Shown here: one piece after another, positions 1 to 5,066 of the stretch
Layout: every line of letters starts with the position of its first letter
Numbering within the stretch: the first letter of the stretch is position 1
Program-made: the position numbers and the translations under genes
Source: Acidobacteriota bacterium
GTDB lineage: Bacteria > Acidobacteriota > Aminicenantia > Aminicenantales > Saccharicenantaceae
Direction of reading: 5' to 3'
Assembly (NCBI GenBank): GCA_003476685.1
Contig: DMVN01000204.1
Location: 1 to 6,367, forward strand
DNA length: 6,367 nt
Notes under the pieces: model-generated
The model's input: only the letters and a program-made list of their open reading frames with translations
Databases searched by the model: none
Told to the model about the DNA's origin: nothing

Positions 1-206
1 GTCTGGTCTTTGAGCTTGCCCTGGGCCTGGTTGTCCTGGATGGTGACTTCCTGGACATTTTTCTGTTCCACCTGGTCCATGAATTCAGAAAAGGTAAAAA
101 CCCGGGCTTTGGGACCGGTCGGGAAAAAGCTCCAGAGCAGTATCAGCAGAACCAGGGATACCACCCAGAAAATCAAGTTTCTCGGGGATCTATTCTTTTT
201 GGCCAT
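1..206 (-). CDS. ftsH: FtsH, ATP-dependent zinc metalloprotease, N-terminal part only (cut by window start)
   Basis: Only the first 68 codons are in the window; the reading frame is open to base 1. The product begins MAKKNRSPRNLIF. A basic N-terminus is followed by one transmembrane segment (about residues 11-28, rich in L, V, I and W). Then comes the start of the small periplasmic domain, with the FtsH-like stretch FTFSEFMDQVEQKNVQEVTI (about 37-56). In the family, this N-terminus precedes a second membrane segment, an AAA+ ATPase and an HEXXH zinc protease that degrades misfolded membrane proteins and short-lived regulators; all of those parts lie outside the window. The ATG at 206 is supported by an AAGGA ribosome-binding site at 214-218 with 7-nt spacing and by a good sigma-70-type promoter just upstream. 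Identification rests on the N-terminal pattern alone, with no catalytic motif visible. Confidence 0.82.
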   Translation of the reverse strand, partial: MAKKNRSPRNLIFWVVSLVLLILLWSFFPTGPKARVFTFSEFMDQVEQKNVQEVTIQDNQAQGKLKDQ

Positions 207-230
207 AGTTTTTTCCTTGAAGCACAACTC

Positions 231-259
231 ATTTTAACATGTTTTCTCTTTATTGTTAA
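231..259 (-). promoter_or_regulatory. Predicted sigma-70-type promoter of ftsH
   Basis: Read on the minus strand, TTAACA (254-259; 5 of 6 to TTGACA) is followed after exactly 17 nt by TAAAAT (231-236; 5 of 6 to TATAAT). Transcription would start near 224-225. That leaves a leader of about 18 nt holding the AAGGA site at 214-218 and the ATG at 206. The match is seen in the sequence; promoter activity is inferred. Confidence 0.6.
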
Positions 260-266
260 TAAAGAG
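246..266. repeat. Perfect inverted repeat over the ftsH -35 element (candidate operator)
   Basis: The arms CTCTTTATT (246-254) and AATAAAGAG (258-266) are perfect reverse complements separated by GTT. The repeat covers the predicted -35 hexamer (254-259), a position where a bound regulator could block or alter RNA polymerase binding. It is AT-rich and has no T-run on either side, so it does not look like an intrinsic terminator for the DUF3943 gene upstream. It does not match the CIRCE heat-shock operator consensus. Operator function is inference. Confidence 0.45.
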
Positions 267-325
267 CTGGCGGCGGGCGCATCAAAAGGTCAGTTTCGAG
301 CCGACGGGACTGGCTGGAGCGGTGC

Positions 326-337
326 TTTCAGCTGAAA
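326..337. repeat. 12-bp perfect palindrome in the 378/206 intergenic gap
   Basis: TTTCAGCTGAAA is a perfect palindrome with no loop. It lies about 40 bp past the stop of the DUF3943 gene and about 120 bp before ftsH. It could be a protein-binding site, but 12-bp palindromes also occur by chance. No terminator (stem plus U-run) is visible in this 171-bp gap. Confidence 0.2.
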
Positions 338-377
338 ACAAGGGCAAAACATAGAATTATCGGTTCTACCCGGGACT

Positions 378-2099
378 TTAGATCCTGTACTTCAGGCCCA
401 GGTGATAGCGCTTTTCCAGGTTCTTTTCTTCCAGCTGGTGCACCCGACCCCACCTTCTGAGGCCTTCAACTGCCCCGGTCAGGGTAAGCCGTGTCCGCGG
501 GATTCGGAAATCAAGGCTTATGCCATAGTGCCACCAGGAGTCGGCCAGAGGTGAGTCGTCGGTCAGCCAGGACTGGAACCGGTCCCGCCCCTGTAATGAA
601 CGGTAATAAGAATAACTGGAAAAGCCGGTCAGCCGCAGCTGGCCGTAAGTTACTTCCGCCAGTGATTCCAGGGACGGTCCGAAACCATAATGATAGCCAT
701 AGAACTTGACCGTGGTTTTCATGCCCTGGATATCATTATCCACGGAGTAGCTGTTAAGCGGCAGGGAGTTGATCATACCGAAACTGGGGTAAGCTTCGCT
801 CTTCAGCCGGAACTTCCAGGGTCCCGAGTACCAGGCCACCTCCGCTACCGGACCGACCAGGTGAACGGCGGCCACCTTGTCCCGGAATTCGCGCGGGATT
901 TCAAAATGAAATTCCTCGGGTTTATCAACCGGGATATGGCCGGCGTCATATTCGGTTACAGGCCTCTTGATGAACAGGTAGAAAGCGGAGCCAAGCCCGT
1001 AATAAAGACTGTAGCCCTTTCGGTCGCCGGAAATATTCTGGCGAACCCGACCGAGGGGGACAATTCTGGCGTTAGCGCTCATTTCTTCCCGGACACTCCC
1101 GTGGTAGGTGAAATCAAAGTCCAGCTGGCTGTAAAAGGGACTGGAAAATTTTTCATCTATCCGGCCGGGGAGGCCGTAGCTGCTGTCGGTGATTATCCGG
1201 GTATGAAGGCTAACAGCCAGGTTGCTGGTGTTTTTTGTGGGTTGGTCGGAAACCGGGGAATTACGGTAGCCGACAAACAGGTAAACGTCCTGGGCCGAAG
1301 GGTTAAAGTGATAATGATAAGCTGGAAGCGGCCCCTTCCGGTCGAGCCAGCCGTTGAGTTTAAGAAAAGGATTGAGCCAGGCTAAAAGTCGGCCCAACGG
1401 GTTCTTAGAATTGAGGAAGTATCTTCCCATCTGAAACCAGGATTCACCCAGGGAAATGCCGCCCAGAGCAGTCATGATGTTATCATTGATGGAAATGATT
1501 TCTCGCCACTCCACGATATATTCCCAGTAGAGCGAGCCGCCAACTGAGAAGATAGTTGACTGCAGCCAGCTAAGGTTATTGCTCCTGGCAAACTCATAGT
1601 AGAGCATCCCGGCCAGGGCATGGGTCCAGTTGAGGTAGAAGGCATTGGAATCAAACCGCAAGGCTTCGGTGGTGAAAAACCGTCGCCTCTGGTCTTCCCA
1701 GGTAAGGTGATACTGCCAGTCTTCTATGAAGCGGCTGTACCTGATCCAGTAGCGAGCCTGAGAATAGCTCATCATGGCTGCCAGTTCCAGTCCGGCCCGG
1801 CCCCAGCGCGGCCGGGGGTGGGCCAGGCTGGCATAGTCGGCCACGGTCAGGGGGAAATGAGGCGAATTGTTATCAGCCGGTTCTGACAGGGCAAAAGGCA
1901 AGGTTCCCGAATCGAGCTCATCCTCTTCCGGGGCAACTGATTGTCTTAAAGACGCAGAACCAGCCAGGCTGAAGCCTGAAATGAATTTTTCTACTGCTTT
2001 CCGGTTATTCTTTTTATCCGCGGCTGAAACCAGCTGGGTGGTTATCAGCAACCCGATAATCAGCAGCCCGGCCAGGTTTCTTCTATTGCTGAGAGACAT
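378..2099 (-). CDS. DUF3943-type exported protein, probably outer-membrane associated
   Basis: The 573-residue product starts with a typical Sec signal peptide: n-region MSLSNRRN, hydrophobic core AGLLIIGLLITTQLV, and likely cleavage after VSA near residue 26. A stretch at about residues 128-240 resembles the DUF3943 family. Its recognisable pieces are FDSNAFYLNWTHALAGMLYY (149-168), a GGSLYWEY-like segment, SINDNIMTALGG, and GESW before an R-rich end. In the family these Asn-, Trp- and Gly-rich pieces mark an envelope protein of unknown function. The second half alternates polar and aromatic residues as amphipathic beta strands do, and the chain ends YHLGLKYRI, a plausible C-terminal beta-barrel strand. 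ATG 2099 is chosen; an in-frame TTG at 2111 would add four residues. Neither has a strong Shine-Dalgarno site. It probably has its own promoter at 2166-2194. Substrate or partner is unknown. The family call is from memory of motifs and is moderately sure. Confidence 0.75.
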   Translation of the reverse strand: MSLSNRRNLAGLLIIGLLITTQLVSAADKKNNRKAVEKFISGFSLAGSASLRQSVAPEEDELDSGTLPFALSEPADNNSPHFPLTVADYASLAHPRPRWGRAGLELAAMMSYSQARYWIRYSRFIEDWQYHLTWEDQRRRFFTTEALRFDSNAFYLNWTHALAGMLYYEFARSNNLSWLQSTIFSVGGSLYWEYIVEWREIISINDNIMTALGGISLGESWFQMGRYFLNSKNPLGRLLAWLNPFLKLNGWLDRKGPLPAYHYHFNPSAQDVYLFVGYRNSPVSDQPTKNTSNLAVSLHTRIITDSSYGLPGRIDEKFSSPFYSQLDFDFTYHGSVREEMSANARIVPLGRVRQNISGDRKGYSLYYGLGSAFYLFIKRPVTEYDAGHIPVDKPEEFHFEIPREFRDKVAAVHLVGPVAEVAWYSGPWKFRLKSEAYPSFGMINSLPLNSYSVDNDIQGMKTTVKFYGYHYGFGPSLESLAEVTYGQLRLTGFSSYSYYRSLQGRDRFQSWLTDDSPLADSWWHYGISLDFRIPRTRLTLTGAVEGLRRWGRVHQLEEKNLEKRYHLGLKYRI

Positions 2100-2136
2100 G
2101 GGTTTTCTCAATTTTTTCTTTATTTCGCCTACAGAT

Positions 2137-2164
2137 AATGGCTTTCAGCTATTTTTCAGCCATT
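2137..2164. repeat. Inverted repeat at the predicted 5' end of the DUF3943-gene mRNA
   Basis: The arms AATGGCT (2137-2143) and AGCCATT (2158-2164) are perfect 7-bp complements with a 14-nt loop. They lie just downstream of the predicted -10 (2166-2171), so the element spans the likely transcription start near 2159. It could be an operator or, if transcription starts slightly upstream, a 5' hairpin. Functional meaning is inferred. Confidence 0.3.
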
Positions 2165-2165
2165 T

Positions 2166-2194
2166 AGAATACTCTCTGGCTGCCAGCCTGTCAA
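2166..2194 (-). promoter_or_regulatory. Predicted sigma-70-type promoter of the DUF3943-type gene
   Basis: On the minus strand there is a perfect TTGACA (2189-2194), a 17-nt spacer, and TATTCT (2166-2171; 4 of 6 to TATAAT). The start would be near 2159, giving a leader of about 60 nt before the ATG at 2099. This suggests the gene is transcribed separately from the AhpD-like gene 140 bp upstream. Confidence 0.55.
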
Positions 2195-2210
2195 TAATAA
2201 CACGGCTGGC
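2182..2210. repeat. GC-rich inverted repeat flanking the -35 of the DUF3943-gene promoter
   Basis: GCCAGCC (2182-2188) and GGCTGGC (2204-2210) are perfect 7-bp inverted arms. The 15-nt segment between them contains the whole TTGACA element. There is no U-run after it on the minus strand, so it is a poor terminator for the AhpD-like gene. An operator is possible, and so is chance in a region rich in CCAG/CTGG words. Confidence 0.3.
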
Positions 2211-2238
2211 CTGGCCAACGAAGAGATCGGCCCTGGAG

Positions 2239-2589
2239 TCAAGACCGGTCCCGGTCTTTAAGTTCTTCGAGTAAAGCCACGGCCCTTCTCAGGTGAGGGA
2301 TGACAATGGAACCGCCCACGACCAGAGCCACTGAAAAGGTCTCGAACAGTTCTTCCCGGCTGGCCCCTTTGTCCAGGGCCTGGATGATATGGTAGCTGAT
2401 ACAATCGTCGCAGCGGAGAACCATCGAAGCTACCAGGCCGAGCAGCTCCTTGGTTTTTTCATCCACGGCCCCGGCTTTATAAGTTTGTTCGTCCAGACCA
2501 AAGAAGCGTTTAATCTCCAGGGGGCCTTCTTCCAGGATTTTTTTATTCATCTCCTGGCGGAAACGGACAAATTCTTCGTACCGGCCCAT
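2239..2589 (-). CDS. Carboxymuconolactone decarboxylase-family / AhpD-like protein
   Basis: The product has 116 residues, normal for a single-domain member of this all-helical family, and is cytosolic with no signal peptide. The core at about 45-105 holds CDDCISYH, that is C60-x2-C63-x3-H67, followed by the helix ALDKGASREELFETFSVALV typical of the family. In AhpD-type members the CxxC pair and nearby His carry out thiol-based peroxide or disulfide chemistry; other members are decarboxylases. With both Cys present, a redox role is more likely than lactone decarboxylation, but the substrate cannot be read from sequence. ATG 2589 is firmly supported by AAGGAGG at 2595-2601 with 5-nt spacing. 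A perfect TATAAT (2646-2651) and an 18-bp palindrome (2626-2643) lie upstream, so the gene may be controlled by a repressor. It ends at TGA inside a hairpin. No AhpC or peroxiredoxin partner gene lies in the window. Confidence 0.85.
   Translation of the reverse strand: MGRYEEFVRFRQEMNKKILEEGPLEIKRFFGLDEQTYKAGAVDEKTKELLGLVASMVLRCDDCISYHIIQALDKGASREELFETFSVALVVGGSIVIPHLRRAVALLEELKDRDRS
2241..2258. repeat. Perfect 8-bp inverted repeat at the 3' end of the AhpD-like gene
   Basis: AAGACCGG (2241-2248) and CCGGTCTT (2251-2258) are perfect complements separated by 2 nt, so an RNA stem of 7 bp with a 4-nt loop is feasible. It covers the last codons and touches the first base of the TGA stop (2239-2241). 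No U-run follows on the minus strand, so it is at best a weak or Rho-assisted terminator. Confidence 0.4.
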
Positions 2590-2625
2590 GACTTCCTCCT
2601 TCTGCCCGGCCGCCGTGGCCGCGGC

Positions 2626-2643
2626 AGACCTGAATTCAGGTCT
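2626..2643. promoter_or_regulatory. 18-bp perfect palindrome, candidate operator of the AhpD-like gene
   Basis: AGACCTGAATTCAGGTCT is perfectly self-complementary. It starts 2 bp downstream of the perfect minus-strand TATAAT (2646-2651), so it covers the expected transcription start near 2639. A further copy of the half-site AATTCAGG occurs at 2657-2664, exactly 24 bp from the copy at 2633-2640, on the other side of the -10. This geometry is typical of repressor operators. The regulator is unknown and no regulator gene is in the window. Confidence 0.5.
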
Positions 2644-2645
2644 TA

Positions 2646-2651
2646 ATTATA
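2646..2651 (-). promoter_or_regulatory. Predicted -10 element of the AhpD-like gene
   Basis: A perfect TATAAT is read on the minus strand. No convincing -35 lies 16-18 nt upstream (the sequence there is AGAAAA-like), and there is no TGn extended -10. The start would be near 2639, with a leader of about 50 nt to the ATG at 2589. The weak -35 is compatible with activator dependence or a low basal rate. Confidence 0.45.
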
Positions 2652-2787
2652 CCCGAAATTCAGGCTGATTTTCTCGGCTCAAAATTAAGGCCAACTTTTT
2701 TACCCAGTCTCTGCCTCTGGTACGGCCAGCCCCGGGCAGCAGAACGGGGATGCAGTGCTCTATTGGGGTCCGAAGGAAGCCGGGCTT

Positions 2788-2816
2788 TTGAAAAAATTTT
2801 TCTCTTCTTATATGAT
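2788..2816 (+). promoter_or_regulatory. Predicted sigma-70-type promoter of the hydrolase-TPR gene
   Basis: TTGAAA (2788-2793; 5 of 6) is followed after exactly 17 nt by TATGAT (2811-2816; 5 of 6). Transcription would begin around 2822-2824, only about 7 nt before ATG 2830. The spacer is a T-rich tract. It also overlaps alternative upstream start codons of the same frame, so promoter and longer N-terminus are competing explanations. Confidence 0.5.
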
Positions 2817-2829
2817 AATTCAGAAAATA

Positions 2830-4977
2830 ATGAAAAAATTTAAGGCTAAAGAAGTTAAAAAATTTTTATGGTCGGCAGCTCTTTTGACTTTTCTATGTCC
2901 TTCTCTGGCCTGCGGTTCTCCTCCGGCAAAAAGCACGGGAAAAGCCAATTGCCTGATAATAACCATAGACACCCTGAGGGCTGACCGCCTTTCGGCCTTT
3001 GGCTCCACCACCGTCAGCACTCCAAATATTGACCGGGTAGCAGCCAGAGGAATTAAATTTACCAGGTGTTTTGCCCACACAGTTACCACCCTGCCCTCGC
3101 ATACCAATATCTTCCTCGGGCTCCTGCCCCCCGCTCATGGGGTCCACGATAACTCCAATTTCGTGGTTCCAGGGGATATCCCCACCCTGGCCGAAATCTT
3201 CCAGCAATCTGGCTATCAGACGGCGGCTTTTATCGGGGCTTATCCTCTCGATAGGAGATTTGGACTGGACCGGGGTTTTGCCCGGTACGATGATGATTAC
3301 GGCCCGCAGGATTTCAGCCGCCCGGTTTTCGTGGAAAGGCCGGCCTCAGAAGTGGTCGACCGGGCCCTGGACTGGCTGAAGACTGCTTCCCGGCCCTGGT
3401 TCCTCTGGATTCATTGCTTTGACCCGCATTACCCCTATGAGCCGCCCGAGCCCTTTCGTTCCAGCTATAAGACCAATCCCTATGACGGAGAGGTGGCCTA
3501 TGTCGACCGGGAATTGGGGCGGCTTCTGGCTTATCTGGAGCAGACCTCTCTGGTCGACGGGACCCTGATCATTATTACCAGCGATCACGGCGAGTCGCTG
3601 GGCGAGCACGGAGAGAAGACCCACGGTTACCTGGCCTACAATTCCACTCTCCACGTTCCCCTGATTATCCAGGCTCCCGGCTTAAATGGCGGCCGGAGCG
3701 AAACCGCGGTGGTTTCCCACCTTGATATCTTTCCCACCGTCTGCGAATTGCTCGGCCTGAAAAAACCAGCCGGGCTGCAGGGAAGGTCGCTGCTTCCAGC
3801 CTTGCGGGGTAAGAAACTGGGCCCGGAAAAAGTTTATTTCGAATCCCTTTACCCTTATTTCAGCCGCGGCTGGGCGCCCATCACCGGCTACATAGATTTT
3901 CCCATCAAATTCATAGATTCGCCTCGGCCCGAACTCTATGACCTGGAAAAAGATTTCCAGGAGCTGCGAAACCTGGCCCCCGAACGCGATTTGCGAAGAG
4001 AACAGGAACAGCTGGCGGCCCTGATTAAAGCTGCCAGCAGCCCGGAAGCGGGCAGAGCCAGGGTTAGCCCCTCGCGGGAGAGCCTCGAGCGGCTGCGAAG
4101 CCTGGGGTATCTTGGCGGCGGAAGCTGGCCACCAAAACAGGAGTTTCGGCCGTCCGATGATGTTAAGAGTTTCCTGCCCTTTGAAAACCGGGCTGAAGAT
4201 GCTCTGAGCCTGTTCCGTTCAGGCGGGCGGGCGCAGGAAGCCATCGCCATGCTTCAAGCCAACCTCCAGGAAAAAGAGGACCATGACCTGTCCTACAGCT
4301 ATCTTTCCTCCATCTACCTGGAGCTCGGCCAGTACCGGGAAGCCCTGGCTGTTCTGCGGCGGGGACTTGACCGGCTGCCCGGAAATTACACCATTTTCCT
4401 GGCTTATGTCAGCACCCTGTTGGAGCTGGGCGATTACCAGGAGGTAGCCCGGTTGGCCGGACGGGTGGAATCTTTTCCCCAGGGCGGGAACGACCCGGAA
4501 ATCTGGAATTCACTGGGGGCGGCGCTGGTCAGCCTGGGCCGTTATGAAGAAGCCCTGAGCCTGCTGGATAAAGCCCTGGCCATTGACCCCGATTTCCCGT
4601 CCGCCCTGAGCAATCAGGGGTGGGCCCTGCTGATGCTGGCCAGGTTGAAGGGCGACCGCCAGCTCCTGGAAAAGTCAATGAATAGGTTCAAAGAAGCCCT
4701 GGCCAGGAATCAGAATTATGCCCAGGCCTATAATGGCCTGGGAGCTGCATATAAATCGGCCGGAAACAGCGAGGCGGCTATCCAGTGCTGGCTGCAGGCG
4801 CTGCGGCTGGCTCCTGATCTGTCCCAGGTTCTCTACAACCTGGGATTTGCCTATCTAGAGAGAGGGGAGAAGGCCAGGGCCCTTGAATATTTACTCAAGT
4901 ACAAAGAGAAGGTTTACCGGGTCCTGTCACCGGCCGAGAAGCAGGAACTGGACGAACTCATAAAAAGGGCCAGGTAG
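2830..4977 (+). CDS. Sulfatase-fold (alkaline phosphatase superfamily) hydrolase fused to C-terminal TPR repeats, exported
   Basis: The product has 715 residues. The N-terminus MKKFKAKEVKK, then FLWSAALLTFLCPSLAC, is a signal peptide, possibly a lipoprotein signal with an imperfect lipobox (SLAC-G). The sulfatase domain spans about 38-430. It shows LIITIDTLRAD with metal-ligand candidate D47, TTLPSHTNIFLGLLPPAHG at the nucleophile site, WIHCFDPHYPYEPP (193-206) and ITSDHGESLGEHG with D252/H253. The nucleophile position of C/S-x-P-S-R is Thr87 (T-L-P-S-H), so formylglycine cannot form; hydrolysis or transfer of a phosphate-type group by Thr is more likely than sulfate-ester cleavage. A linker with LERLRSLGYLGG (about 420-431) leads to about six TPR units (485-700), for example NSLGAALVSLGRYEEALSLLDKALAIDP, which probably bind a partner protein. 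ATG 2830 is chosen for its signal peptide, although it has no Shine-Dalgarno site. In-frame alternatives are ATG 2812, TTG 2788 (AAGGA upstream) and GTG 2755. Substrate is unknown. Confidence 0.85.
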   Translation: MKKFKAKEVKKFLWSAALLTFLCPSLACGSPPAKSTGKANCLIITIDTLRADRLSAFGSTTVSTPNIDRVAARGIKFTRCFAHTVTTLPSHTNIFLGLLPPAHGVHDNSNFVVPGDIPTLAEIFQQSGYQTAAFIGAYPLDRRFGLDRGFARYDDDYGPQDFSRPVFVERPASEVVDRALDWLKTASRPWFLWIHCFDPHYPYEPPEPFRSSYKTNPYDGEVAYVDRELGRLLAYLEQTSLVDGTLIIITSDHGESLGEHGEKTHGYLAYNSTLHVPLIIQAPGLNGGRSETAVVSHLDIFPTVCELLGLKKPAGLQGRSLLPALRGKKLGPEKVYFESLYPYFSRGWAPITGYIDFPIKFIDSPRPELYDLEKDFQELRNLAPERDLRREQEQLAALIKAASSPEAGRARVSPSRESLERLRSLGYLGGGSWPPKQEFRPSDDVKSFLPFENRAEDALSLFRSGGRAQEAIAMLQANLQEKEDHDLSYSYLSSIYLELGQYREALAVLRRGLDRLPGNYTIFLAYVSTLLELGDYQEVARLAGRVESFPQGGNDPEIWNSLGAALVSLGRYEEALSLLDKALAIDPDFPSALSNQGWALLMLARLKGDRQLLEKSMNRFKEALARNQNYAQAYNGLGAAYKSAGNSEAAIQCWLQALRLAPDLSQVLYNLGFAYLERGEKARALEYLLKYKEKVYRVLSPAEKQELDELIKRAR

Positions 4978-5024
4978 GGAACGGTCAGCTGGACGGCGGG
5001 GTTTTAATTTTACTCATTTAATTC

Positions 5025-5030
5025 TATAAT
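5025..5030 (+). promoter_or_regulatory. Predicted -10 element before the NCS1-type permease gene
   Basis: A perfect TATAAT lies in the AT-rich 89-bp gap after the hydrolase stop. The -35 region 17 nt upstream (5002-5007, TTTTAA) is weak, matching 3 of 6. A start near 5037 would give a leader of about 30 nt carrying the AAGGAG ribosome-binding site. The permease may be transcribed from here, by read-through from the hydrolase gene, or both; no terminator hairpin is visible in the gap. Confidence 0.4.
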
Positions 5031-5066
5031 CCTCCTTAAAATGCCCCGAGGAAAGGAGCTGACATC

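Noticed and set aside
10..237. 75-codon plus-strand open frame across the ftsH start
   Set aside because: It lies opposite the clear ftsH N-terminus and the ftsH ribosome-binding site, and has no protein-like features.
246..266. Inverted repeat as intrinsic terminator of the DUF3943 gene or as a CIRCE heat-shock operator
   Set aside because: The stem is AT-rich with no U-run on either strand, and the sequence and spacing do not match the CIRCE arms or its 9-nt spacer.
690..1385. Long open frame (231 codons) on the plus strand opposite the DUF3943-type gene
   Set aside because: It is the antisense shadow of a gene with a signal peptide, family motifs and a promoter. Its own translation shows no recognisable domain and no good ribosome-binding site.
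2616..2625. GC-rich CGGCC / GGCCG mini-hairpin between the AhpD-like gene and its promoter
   Set aside because: The stem is only about 5 bp in a very GC-rich stretch, with no U-run and no conserved spacing to the start; chance is sufficient.
4978..5024. Terminator after the hydrolase-TPR gene
   Set aside because: There is a T-rich stretch (GTTTTAATTTTA), but no stable stem precedes it; GTC-AGCTG-GAC offers only 3 bp.
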